A stretch of 16,908 nt of DNA from Candidatus Pelagibacter sp. (GCA_017880265.1 JAFJTK010000120.1:1-16908); one strand, 5' to 3'; shown: positions 1 to 6,606, numbered from the stretch's first letter. Translations and numbers: made by a program. The notes: generated by a model not told the origin, from the sequence alone.

Positions 1-155
<155 letters not shown>

Positions 156-1367
156 TTAAACCTTTTCAAAAATTAAAGCAGCGTTAGTTCCACCGAAACC
201 AAAACTATTAGACATCACTGTGTTTAAAGTTGCACCAGTCTCAGTTTTTGCAACTATTGGAAACTTTTTAGCCTCTTCATCCATCTCACTAATGTTTGCT
301 GAGCCAGCAATAAAATTATTTTTCATCATGATCAAACAATAGATTGCCTCATGAACTGATGCAGCACCCAATGGATGTCCTGATAAAGATTTAGTTGAAC
401 TAATTTTTGGAATATTATCTCCAAAAGTATTTTTAACAGCATTTAGCTCTGTGATATCTCCAACCGGAGTAGAAGTTCCGTGAGTATTGATATAATCAAT
501 TTTATTTTTAGCAGTAGACATTGCCATTTGCATACATCTTACAGCTCCTTCTCCTGATGGTGCCACCATATCGTATCCATCTGAAGTTGCTCCATAACCA
601 GTTAATTCCGCGTATATTTTAGCACCTCTAGCTTTAGCATGTTCATATTCTTCAAGCACAAGCACTCCTGCACCACCAGCTATAACAAAACCATCTCTTG
701 TTTTATCATATGCTCTTGATGCTGTCTCAGGTGCATCATTATATTTTGATGATAAAGCAGTCATAGCATCAAACATTGCTGTCATTGCCCAGTGTACTTC
801 TTCACTTCCACCTGCAAACACAACATCCTGTTTACCCATTTGAATTAATTCCATTGAATTTCCAATGCAGTGTCCGCTTGTTGCACAAGCTGAACTCATT
901 GTATAATTGGTTCCTTTAATCTTAAATGGAACAGCAAGAGTAGCAGATGCCGTACTTGCCATTGTTCTTGGAACTATGAATGGTCCCATCAATTTTGGAG
1001 TTTTAGCTCTAGTTTTGTCAGCAGCTAAAATTACATTCTCAATTGAAGGTCCTCCTGAACCCATAACTATTCCAGTTTTAAAATTACTTACTTCTGCTTC
1101 TTCTAACCCAGAGTCCTCAATTGCCTCTTTCATTGCAATATAATTGTAAGCTGACCCTGAGCCCATAAATCTAATTGTCTTTCGATCAATATGATCTTCT
1201 AATTTTATATTTGGTTTGCCATGAACATGACTTTTAAGATTATGTTCTTTATATTCTTCAGCATAAGAAATTCCTGATTTTGAATTGACTAATGATTGAT
1301 GAACTTCTTCTTGATTATTCCCTAAGCAAGAAACAATCCCTAATCCTGTTATTACTACTCTTCTCAT
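156..1367 (-). CDS. fabB: 3-oxoacyl-ACP synthase I (beta-ketoacyl-ACP synthase I)
   Basis: This condensing enzyme extends acyl-ACP, including the cis-3-decenoyl-ACP made by FabA, with malonyl-ACP. The 403-residue length fits KAS I. The catalytic cysteine is C161 in [12 protein letters not shown], and the two active-site histidines are H296 ([11 protein letters not shown]) and H331 ([12 protein letters not shown]). The conserved K326 lies just before the second histidine, and the C-terminal [12 protein letters not shown] loop is intact. These positions are two residues lower than in E. coli FabB, so the alignment is nearly gap-free. The ATG overlaps the fabA stop by one base (TAATG), suggesting translational coupling. 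KAS II (FabF) is the main alternative, but direct linkage to fabA favours FabB. Confidence 0.95.
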   Translation of the reverse strand: MRRVVITGLGIVSCLGNNQEEVHQSLVNSKSGISYAEEYKEHNLKSHVHGKPNIKLEDHIDRKTIRFMGSGSAYNYIAMKEAIEDSGLEEAEVSNFKTGIVMGSGGPSIENVILAADKTRAKTPKLMGPFIVPRTMASTASATLAVPFKIKGTNYTMSSACATSGHCIGNSMELIQMGKQDVVFAGGSEEVHWAMTAMFDAMTALSSKYNDAPETASRAYDKTRDGFVIAGGAGVLVLEEYEHAKARGAKIYAELTGYGATSDGYDMVAPSGEGAVRCMQMAMSTAKNKIDYINTHGTSTPVGDITELNAVKNTFGDNIPKISSTKSLSGHPLGAASVHEAIYCLIMMKNNFIAGSANISEMDEEAKKFPIVAKTETGATLNTVMSNSFGFGGTNAALIFEKV

Positions 1368-1867
1368 TATTTAAATAACCCCACTTTTAAACTTTCTGCT
1401 GAATATATTTTTTTATCATCTGCAAAAACTAATCCATTAGCCAAACCAACTGTTGTTCCTCCAGGAGACATAATTTTTTTCATATCAATTTCATACCTTA
1501 CATTTTTGACACTCTTAATAACTTCACCAGTAAACTTTACTGTACCAACTCCAAGAGCTCGTCCTTTACCTGGGTTTCCAAGCCATCCCAAATAAAAACC
1601 AACTAACTGCCACATCGCATCAAGACCTAGGCATCCTGGCATCACTGGATCCCCTTTAAAGTGACATTCAAAAAACCAAAGTTCATCTTTAATATCTAGT
1701 TCAGCTTTTAATGAGCCTTTATTGAAAGAACCGTTGTTTTCGTTAATCTCAGTTATTCTATCAAACATAAGCATTGGAGGAAGAGGTAATTTGGCGTTTC
1801 CTGGACCAAAAAGCTCACCATTTCCACATGTTATGAGATCTTCATAGCTGTATGAGTTTTTTTTCAT
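1367..1867 (-). CDS. fabA: 3-hydroxydecanoyl-ACP dehydratase/isomerase
   Basis: FabA dehydrates 3-hydroxydecanoyl-ACP and isomerises trans-2 to cis-3-decenoyl-ACP, the entry to unsaturated fatty acids. The active-site helix is present: H69 in [10 protein letters not shown] and D83 in [14 protein letters not shown], equivalent to His70/Asp84 of E. coli. The hot-dog core ends with [10 protein letters not shown] chose the internal ATG at 1865-1867, giving 166 residues (E. coli has 172). The frame stays open 29 codons further upstream, but that stretch (starting FIVLYNN) does not resemble the family and would run into the divergent irr promoter. It is first of the fabA-fabB-fabI unit and lies 73 bp from the divergent irr. 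Confidence 0.95.
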   Translation of the reverse strand: MKKNSYSYEDLITCGNGELFGPGNAKLPLPPMLMFDRITEINENNGSFNKGSLKAELDIKDELWFFECHFKGDPVMPGCLGLDAMWQLVGFYLGWLGNPGKGRALGVGTVKFTGEVIKSVKNVRYEIDMKKIMSPGGTTVGLANGLVFADDKKIYSAESLKVGLFK

Positions 1868-1902
1868 AATTTGAAGATCCTTAATACTTGATTTATTATT
1901 AA

Positions 1903-1908
1903 TATAAT
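1903..1908 (+). promoter_or_regulatory. Candidate -10 element for irr
   Basis: A perfect TATAAT lies 33 bp before the irr start codon. No good -35 hexamer is found at normal spacing. If used, transcription would start near 1915 and the ICE-like palindrome at 1919-1935 would lie just downstream, a position suited to repression. In such A+T-rich DNA a TATAAT can occur by chance, so confidence is modest. Confidence 0.35.
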
Positions 1909-1918
1909 ATACAAATAG

Positions 1919-1935
1919 TTTAGAATTATTATAAA
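1919..1935 (+). promoter_or_regulatory. ICE-like Irr operator in front of irr
   Basis: TTTAGAA-TTA-TTATAAA matches the alphaproteobacterial iron control element (approximately TTTAGAA-N3-TTCTAAA) at 13 of 14 half-site positions. It ends 5 bp before the irr ATG and lies in the divergent irr/fabA intergenic region. The gene beside it encodes an Irr-type protein, so autoregulation is the simplest reading. Control of fabA from the same site is possible but less direct. Confidence 0.65.
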
Positions 1936-1940
1936 GAACA

Positions 1941-2369
1941 ATGAATTTTAGCACTGATTTTATTAATAAATTAAGAGATTCTGGTTTAAGGCCAACAAAA
2001 CAAAGACTTAAGATATGTGAAGTTTTGTTTAATACCGAAAAAACATTTCATTTTACAATAAATGATCTTGTAAAAATCATTAATGAAAAATTGAGTGAAA
2101 AAATATCACTAGCAACAGTTTACAATACTGTCCACGCATTCAAGAAAAAAGGCTATTTAAAAGAAATTTCAATCAATAGTGATAAAAGTTATTTTGATAC
2201 CAATACTTCAGTTCATCATCATTTTTATGATGAAGATACTAATGAACTAATTGATTGTGATGAAAACACAATAGACACTGTGAATGTCAAAAATAATATC
2301 ACTGGAAAAAAAATAAATTCAGTAGAAGTTTTGATTAAAGTTGCGAGTGATACTCAAAATCAAAATTAA
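1941..2369 (+). CDS. irr: Fur-superfamily iron response regulator Irr
   Basis: A DNA-binding regulator of 142 residues in the Fur family. The N-terminal half (about 1-85) is a winged helix: [16 protein letters not shown], then recognition-helix segment [20 protein letters not shown]. The C-terminal half carries [16 protein letters not shown] (91-106); the HHH at 92-94 is the haem/metal-binding signature that separates Irr from true Fur. No N-terminal Cys-Pro haem regulatory motif is seen (the only nearby Cys is C26 in KICEV), so haem sensing would rely on the HHH region. In alphaproteobacteria Irr accumulates under iron shortage and binds ICE motifs. Here an ICE-like site overlaps its own leader and two more precede the next gene. 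Linkage to fabA-fabB-fabI is a recurrent alphaproteobacterial arrangement. Confidence 0.85.
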   Translation: MNFSTDFINKLRDSGLRPTKQRLKICEVLFNTEKTFHFTINDLVKIINEKLSEKISLATVYNTVHAFKKKGYLKEISINSDKSYFDTNTSVHHHFYDEDTNELIDCDENTIDTVNVKNNITGKKINSVEVLIKVASDTQNQN

Positions 2370-2398
2370 TTCAATTAAATCAATAACTTAAATTATAC

Positions 2399-2415
2399 AT
2401 TATAATTATTCTAAA
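2399..2415 (+). promoter_or_regulatory. ICE-like operator 1, upstream of the rubrerythrin promoter
   Basis: ATTATAA-TTA-TTCTAAA has a perfect right half-site and a left half with two mismatches to TTTAGAA-N3-TTCTAAA. It ends 3 bp before the putative -35 hexamer (2419-2424). Together with the second site at 2430-2446 it brackets the -35 element. Confidence 0.55.
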
Positions 2416-2418
2416 CTA

Positions 2419-2446
2419 TTGACTTTTAGTTTAGAACCATTATATG
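2419..2446 (+). promoter_or_regulatory. Candidate sigma70-type promoter of the rubrerythrin gene
   Basis: TTGACT (2419-2424) is followed after 16 bp by TATATG (2441-2446), predicting a start near 2453 and a leader of about 23 nt before the ATG at 2476. The -35 is five of six to consensus. The overlap with ICE-like half-sites supports regulation at this position. Confidence 0.55.
2430..2446 (+). promoter_or_regulatory. ICE-like operator 2, inside the rubrerythrin promoter
   Basis: TTTAGAA-CCA-TTATATG has a perfect left half-site; the right half is poor because it coincides with the -10 element (2441-2446). Binding here would block polymerase. The centre lies 31 bp, about three helical turns, from the centre of operator 1, so both would face the same side of the DNA. 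Confidence 0.5.
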
Positions 2447-2463
2447 TTCAGCATCATAAAAAT

Positions 2464-2470
2464 AAGGAGA
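2464..2470 (+). promoter_or_regulatory. Strong Shine-Dalgarno site deciding the rubrerythrin start
   Basis: AAGGAGA sits 5 nt before the ATG at 2476. Most other genes in the window have no clear Shine-Dalgarno sequence. It fixes this ATG as the start rather than the longer frame opening at 2419, which runs through the promoter and operators. Confidence 0.8.
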
Positions 2471-2475
2471 ATAAA

Positions 2476-2892
2476 ATGTCATTAAAAGGAACAAAGACAA
2501 AAGAAAATCTAGAGGCAGCATTTGCAGGTGAAAGCCAAGCAAACAGAAGATATCTATATTTTGCACAAAAAGCAGACATCGAAGGATACAATGATGTTGC
2601 GTCAGTATTTAGATCAACAGCAGAAGGTGAAACAGGTCACGCGCATGGTCACCTAGAGTATTTAGAAGAAGTTGGTGATCCAGCTACTGGTTTACCAATT
2701 GGTGAAACTAAAGCTAATCTAGCATCAGCAGTACAAGGTGAAACACATGAATATACAGACATGTATCCTGGTATGGCTAAGACAGCTAGAGAAGAAGGGT
2801 TTGAGGAAATTGCTGATTGGTTTGAAACTTTAGCAAAAGCTGAAAAATCTCACGCTGGAAAATTCCAAAAAACTTTGGAATCTATCAGCTAA
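2476..2892 (+). CDS. rbr: Rubrerythrin-family diiron protein without rubredoxin domain
   Basis: A four-helix diiron protein of 138 residues, expected to reduce hydrogen peroxide in the cytosol. Predicted metal ligands are E18 (AGESQANRRY), E52 and H55 (ExxH), E89 and E92 (ETHEYTDMYP), and E123 and H126 (KAEKSHAGKF). The C-terminal rubredoxin domain (two CxxC pairs) of classical rubrerythrins of about 190 residues is absent, and there is no cysteine at all, so an external electron donor is needed; the downstream Fe-S protein is a candidate. The start is set by the AAGGAGA site. Two ICE-like motifs over its promoter suggest Irr control, and the strong ribosome site suggests abundant expression. 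A ferritin-like storage role cannot be excluded. Confidence 0.88.
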   Translation: MSLKGTKTKENLEAAFAGESQANRRYLYFAQKADIEGYNDVASVFRSTAEGETGHAHGHLEYLEEVGDPATGLPIGETKANLASAVQGETHEYTDMYPGMAKTAREEGFEEIADWFETLAKAEKSHAGKFQKTLESIS

Positions 2893-2900
2893 TAAATTTT

Positions 2901-2928
2901 TTTAGCGGGCAGAATCTTGCCCGCTAAA
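2901..2928 (+). terminator. GC-rich hairpin after rubrerythrin (partial terminator or 3' stabiliser)
   Basis: Perfect 11-bp stem TTTAGCGGGCA / TGCCCGCTAAA around the 6-nt loop GAATCT, 8 bp after the rubrerythrin stop. The stem core GCGGGC stands out in this A+T-rich DNA. It lacks the usual downstream U-run (AAATATATT follows; the T-run is upstream), so complete intrinsic termination on the plus strand is doubtful. It may let part of the transcription through to the following genes, or protect the rubrerythrin mRNA 3' end. Confidence 0.6.
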
Positions 2929-2958
2929 TATATTCTAAAAATTTAATCAATTATAAAC

Positions 2959-3057
2959 ATGATAGAACAAATTAAATATACTTTAAAAGATTGGTTTAAT
3001 GAACCAGTATTGATTATTTCTTTATCATTATTGATTGTTGTTGGTTTATTATTATGA
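2959..3057 (+). CDS. Small single-span membrane protein (32 residues), hypothetical
   Basis: A 32-codon frame: charged, amphipathic N-terminus MIEQIKYTLKDWFNEP, then a 16-residue hydrophobic run VLIISLSLLIVVGLLL to the C-terminus, consistent with one short transmembrane helix. Its TGA overlaps the ATG of the Fe-S protein (ATGA), the same coupling used between the Fe-S protein and DUF3501, which argues for a real gene. I see no clear ribosome binding site. I do not recognise a family. By position, it could hold the soluble Fe-S protein at the membrane, but that is inference. A chance frame is the alternative; the coupling and clean membrane profile make that less likely. Confidence 0.6.
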   Translation: MIEQIKYTLKDWFNEPVLIISLSLLIVVGLLL

Positions 3058-4385
3058 GTAAAGAAGGAAGTTTAGACGCCCCTATTCGACATCCTATTGA
3101 TTTCGAGCATCCTGATTTTTTAAATCCTGAAAAGTTAGATGCCGAAATGAGAAGAGCATTTGATATCTGCCATGGCTGCAGAAGGTGTTTTAATTTATGT
3201 GACTCGTTTCCAAAGTTATTTGATATGATTGATGAGTCTGAAAATGAGGATGTTGAAAGCCTAAAAAGCGAACAATTTGAACCCGTTGTTGATGCTTGTA
3301 CTTTATGTGATATGTGTTTTATGACTAAATGTCCGTATGTGCCTCCTCATGATTTTGATTTAGATTTTCCTCACTTAATGTTGAGATATAGAACAGCACA
3401 AAAAAAATTAGGAAAATTGCCAAGTGTACCAACGCAATTAGCCCAAATAGACAGAAATGCGAAAATTGGGGTTATGTTTTCAAAATTAGTAAACTGGGCT
3501 TCTAGCATTAAAAACAAATTTTTTAGAAAAATTTTAGAAATTGTTGCAGGAATCGATAAAAGAGTTCAGCTACCAAAATATAATTCAGAAACTTTTTCAA
3601 ATTTTTTTAAAAAAAATAAAGATAAAATAAATTTTCAAACTCCAAATAAAGATAGAAAGGTTGTAATTTATACAACCTGCTTTGTGAATTTTAATAAAAA
3701 AAACACAGGAGTTGCCGCTTTAAAAGTTTTGAAAAAGAATGGAGTTGAGGTTCAAGAGGCTTATCCAGGATGTTGTGGTATGCCTTTTTTAGAACAAGCA
3801 GATCTACCTAAGGTGGTTGAGCAAGCAAAAAAAGTATCTAAAGATTTATTAGAGTGGGTTGATAAAGGTTATAAAGTAATCACTCTAACAGCTAGTTGTG
3901 GTTTGATGTTAAAATTTGAATGGCCTCTACTGTTACCTAAAGATGAAAATATTAAAAGATTATCATCGAATGTAATGGATATTGATGAGTATGTTGTTGA
4001 TATAGCAAACAATGAAGGATTGGCTGAGGGATTACAGGAGATAGATGGTGGAGTTACAGTTCACAATGCATGTCATGCAAGAGCTCAAAATATGGGTATT
4101 AAATCAAGAGACATGTTAAAACTTATTCCAAACGTTAAGCTAGATGTTGTTGAAAGATGTGCTGGTCACGGAGGCACGTTTGGTGTGATGAAAGACACTC
4201 ATGATTTAGCAAATAAAGTTGGAAGACCAACCGCAAGACAAATTAAGAATAAAAATAATAAATACATGGCCTCGGATTGTCCGTTAGCTGGTAAACATCT
4301 AAAGCAATTGGAAGCGGATACAAACATTTCTAATGATGAGGCGTTACATCCTATCGAATTAATGGCAAAAAGTTATAGATTATGA
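3054..4385 (+). CDS. (Fe-S)-binding protein, GlpC/heterodisulfide reductase subunit-like, CCG domain
   Basis: A 443-residue redox protein. An N-terminal ferredoxin-like region has two four-cysteine clusters: C39, C42, C45, C49 (CHGCRRCFNLCD) and C82, C85, C88, C93 (CTLCDMCFMTKC), as expected for two [4Fe-4S] centres. The C-terminal half is CCG-type: first repeat C209...CCG at 240-242...C282, second repeat C340...C369...C409. The second repeat reads ERCAGHGGTFG instead of CCG, so its cluster ligation must differ from the classical heterodisulfide reductase B domain. No signal peptide or membrane span is visible. It overlaps the 32-residue gene and DUF3501 by 4 bp each. Rubrerythrin, this protein and DUF3501 recur together in other proteobacteria. 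Electron delivery to rubrerythrin is plausible but unproven. Confidence 0.8.
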   Translation: MSKEGSLDAPIRHPIDFEHPDFLNPEKLDAEMRRAFDICHGCRRCFNLCDSFPKLFDMIDESENEDVESLKSEQFEPVVDACTLCDMCFMTKCPYVPPHDFDLDFPHLMLRYRTAQKKLGKLPSVPTQLAQIDRNAKIGVMFSKLVNWASSIKNKFFRKILEIVAGIDKRVQLPKYNSETFSNFFKKNKDKINFQTPNKDRKVVIYTTCFVNFNKKNTGVAALKVLKKNGVEVQEAYPGCCGMPFLEQADLPKVVEQAKKVSKDLLEWVDKGYKVITLTASCGLMLKFEWPLLLPKDENIKRLSSNVMDIDEYVVDIANNEGLAEGLQEIDGGVTVHNACHARAQNMGIKSRDMLKLIPNVKLDVVERCAGHGGTFGVMKDTHDLANKVGRPTARQIKNKNNKYMASDCPLAGKHLKQLEADTNISNDEALHPIELMAKSYRL

Positions 4386-4981
4386 TCATGCCAAGAGAAA
4401 AAAGAGAAATTTTAAAAGAAGATATTATGCCTTTAGATGTTTATACAAAAAACAGAAAAGAGCTTAGAAAAAATATTGTAAACTTTAAAAAAGATAGAAG
4501 AATTGCACTAGGCCCATATGCTACTTTTTATTTTGAAAGTTATGAAACAATGTTGGCTCAAGTCCAAGAGATGCTTTACATTGAAAAAGGTGGTGACGAA
4601 CAATTAAAAGATGAACTGGTAGCTTACAATCCTTTAATACCCAATGGAAAAGAGCTCACAGCTACGTTAATGTTTGAAATTGATAACCCAGTTTCAAGAG
4701 CGGCATTCTTAAGTAAAGTTGGAGGAATTGAAGAAAAAGTTTTTATTAAAATTGATGGTCAAACAATTAAAGCAATTCCAGAAGAAGATGTTGATAGAAC
4801 TTCTGCAGAAGGAAAGGCTTCTTCAGTACAATTTATTCATTTTAAATTGAATGATGAACAAATCGAAAAGTTCAAATCAGATGGTGTGGAAGTTGAAATT
4901 GGGATTGATCACAAAGAATATTCACATACTACAAAACTAAGTTCAGCAAATTTAAGTTCTTTAGCAGCTGATTTTAGTTAA
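4382..4981 (+). CDS. DUF3501 family protein
   Basis: 199 residues, cytosolic, function unknown. Family features are visible: RRIALGPYATFYFES (45-59), then a QVQEML helix, ELVAYNPLIPNG, and near the C-terminus IGIDHKEYSHTT. There are no cysteines, no signal peptide and no membrane span. The ATG overlaps the Fe-S protein stop (ATGA); a Met at residue 3 (4388) is an alternative start. The gene is known mainly as a companion of rubrerythrin and CCG-type Fe-S proteins, so it may be an assembly factor or partner of that system (inference). Its last 8 bp overlap the end of the convergent SH3-domain gene. Confidence 0.8.
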   Translation: MIMPREKREILKEDIMPLDVYTKNRKELRKNIVNFKKDRRIALGPYATFYFESYETMLAQVQEMLYIEKGGDEQLKDELVAYNPLIPNGKELTATLMFEIDNPVSRAAFLSKVGGIEEKVFIKIDGQTIKAIPEEDVDRTSAEGKASSVQFIHFKLNDEQIEKFKSDGVEVEIGIDHKEYSHTTKLSSANLSSLAADFS

Positions 4982-5417
4982 TTAAGCCCCAAATATCATT
5001 AGTTTTAATCCATCCTTCATATTCTTCAGATTTAATTTTACACCATTTCTCCCGACACTTATCGACAATTAATAGTCTTCCCTTTTCAATTTGGGCTATA
5101 GGTTTTGCAAATGAAGATGGTTTTTTAAACAAAACTTTATTTTGAAGTGCGATAACTGAATTATTTTTTTTTAATTGTGAAATATGTATCCAACCACTAT
5201 TGTTTTTTAAATCAATTATTCTTCTAAAATTTTCTTTTTTATCAATTTGTTTTAAGGGCAAGTTAATCTTTTTATAAACAAATTTAATATCTGATTCAAA
5301 ACTTGGGCCATAACGAACATTTACTTTGTTTTTTTTTAAGGAAACAAAAGTTTCTTCAGCCACAGAAGAAGATATAAAAATTGTTAGACAAATTAGTGTG
5401 TAAATAATTTTATACAT
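4974..5417 (-). CDS. Exported bacterial SH3-domain protein
   Basis: A 147-residue protein with an N-terminal signal peptide (hydrophobic IIYTLICLTIFISSSVA, cleavage expected after A20 before EE), so probably periplasmic. Two SH3b-like repeats follow. The first has NVRYGPSFESDI and ends with GWIHISQL (about 32-82). The second has FKKPSSFAKPIAQIEKG...WCKIK...EGWIKTNDIWGL (about 97-145). Two cysteines (C121, C126) could form a disulfide. Such proteins often bind cell-wall peptides or act as envelope adaptors; no enzymatic domain is present and I cannot assign a specific role. It is last in the ubiE-to-SH3 operon; its ATG overlaps the preceding stop by one base. Confidence 0.8.
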   Translation of the reverse strand: MYKIIYTLICLTIFISSSVAEETFVSLKKNKVNVRYGPSFESDIKFVYKKINLPLKQIDKKENFRRIIDLKNNSGWIHISQLKKNNSVIALQNKVLFKKPSSFAKPIAQIEKGRLLIVDKCREKWCKIKSEEYEGWIKTNDIWGLIN

Positions 5418-6172
5418 TAATTACATATACATTTTTTTCTTTTATTAAATTTTACTTTTCTAAAATTTAAATTTAACAAATCAAAAATTAAAATATAACC
5501 ATTTAAATTTTTTCCAATATTTAAAATTTTTTTTAGGATTTCATTAGCCTGCATGGTTCCAATAATACCAGCAATAGTGCCAAGTATTCCCTCATATTCA
5601 CAGTTTAGAATGTCGTCAGAGATAGTTTCTTCTTGATAAAAACATCTTAAACAAGGATCTTTTTTATTACTAAAATTAAAAGTAAATATATGGCCATCAA
5701 ACTTACTTATAGCTCCTGTTACTAAAAATTTTTTATATTTTAAACTTATATCGTTAATTAAAAATTTTGTTTCAAAATTATCTGTGCCATCAATAATATA
5801 ATCATATTTTTTGATAATCTTTATAAATTTTTTTTTATCTAATTTGAAATTATGAATATTAATTTTAGTTTTAGAATTAATACCAATTAACTTTTTTTTG
5901 GCTGCTTTAACTTTTAATTTCCCTAAATCTTTCTCATCATACAAAGTTTGTCGATGGATATTGGAAAGACCAACTATATCGTGATCTACAATTCCTAGAG
6001 ATCCAACTCCTGATCTGGTTAAAAATTCTGCAACAGGGCAACCTAATCCCCCCATACCAATTATTAGTACTCTTGAGTTTAAAATTTTTTTTTGACCTAA
6101 AATACCAATATCTTTTAAAATAATTTGTCTTGAAAACTTCTCGAGTTGATTTTTACTTAATTTTGAACTCAT
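5417..6172 (-). CDS. MoeB/ThiF-family sulfur-carrier adenylyltransferase
   Basis: An E1-like enzyme of 251 residues that adenylates the C-terminal glycine of a ubiquitin-like sulfur carrier (MoaD or ThiS). It has the nucleotide loop GMGGLG (39-44), arginine motif NIHRQ (71-75), and DGTDNFETK (128-136) for Mg-ATP. A zinc pair C174/C177 (CLRC) is present, and C191 precedes the EGILGTIAGIIGTMQANE helix. The second zinc pair is unusual: the protein ends KKCICN, a CxC rather than CxxC. No rhodanese domain follows. MoeB and ThiF cannot be separated by sequence reading; neither carrier nor partners are in the window. The ATG overlaps the dut stop by 4 bp. Confidence 0.85.
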   Translation of the reverse strand: MSSKLSKNQLEKFSRQIILKDIGILGQKKILNSRVLIIGMGGLGCPVAEFLTRSGVGSLGIVDHDIVGLSNIHRQTLYDEKDLGKLKVKAAKKKLIGINSKTKINIHNFKLDKKKFIKIIKKYDYIIDGTDNFETKFLINDISLKYKKFLVTGAISKFDGHIFTFNFSNKKDPCLRCFYQEETISDDILNCEYEGILGTIAGIIGTMQANEILKKILNIGKNLNGYILIFDLLNLNFRKVKFNKRKKCICN

Positions 6173-6606
6173 TTTCCAGTTGAGCCAAATCCACCTTCTC
6201 CTCTAACTGTTTCAGGTAAAGTATCTGTTTCTTCTAAATCCATCTTAATAACAGGAGTTAAAATCATTTGAGCAATTCTATCTTTATTATTTATTAAAAA
6301 ATCAGTATCACCATGATTGTAAAGAATAACTTTAATCTCACCTCTATAATCGCTGTCTACTGTTCCTGGAGTGTTCAATACACTAATATTGTTTTTAGCA
6401 GCTAAGCCAGATCTTGGTCTGATTTGAATTTCAAATTCACTAGGAAATGCAACAGAAATACCTGTTGGGACTAAACAAGAATTTTTTGGTTTTAGTGTTA
6501 TTGCTTCATTTAAAAAAGCCATTAAATCCATACCTGATGCTCCGCTAGTTTTATATGCAGGCAACTCAACAGATGAGTCTAATTTTTTTATAAGAACTTT
6601 TGTCAT
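6169..6606 (-). CDS. dut: Deoxyuridine 5'-triphosphate nucleotidohydrolase (dUTPase)
   Basis: Hydrolyses dUTP to dUMP and pyrophosphate, keeping uracil out of DNA and supplying dTMP synthesis. All five motifs of the trimeric family are present in 145 residues: SGASGMDLMA (21-30), RPRSGLAAKN (63-72), NTPGTVDSDYRGEI (78-91) with catalytic D84, DRIAQMILTP (109-118), and the C-terminal RGEGGFGSTGK (135-145) that closes over the substrate. The ATG overlaps the coaBC stop by one base. The coaBC-dut pairing is widespread in bacteria. Function is confident. Confidence 0.96.
   Translation of the reverse strand: MTKVLIKKLDSSVELPAYKTSGASGMDLMAFLNEAITLKPKNSCLVPTGISVAFPSEFEIQIRPRSGLAAKNNISVLNTPGTVDSDYRGEIKVILYNHGDTDFLINNKDRIAQMILTPVIKMDLEETDTLPETVRGEGGFGSTGK

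Noticed and set aside
907..1143. 78-codon frame on the plus strand inside fabB
   Set aside because: Antisense to a strongly conserved gene, with no recognisable domain; a shadow of the fabB codon pattern.
1868..1954. 29-residue N-terminal extension of fabA
   Set aside because: Not FabA-like, overlaps the irr start and its ICE-like operator; the internal ATG gives the normal family length.
2419..2475. 19-residue N-terminal extension of rubrerythrin
   Set aside because: Covers the promoter, operator 2 and the Shine-Dalgarno site; the ATG at 2476 has the correct ribosome spacing.
2933..2939. Third ICE half-site TTCTAAA before the small membrane protein
   Set aside because: No partner half-site at the right spacing; a single 7-mer is not enough in A+T-rich DNA.
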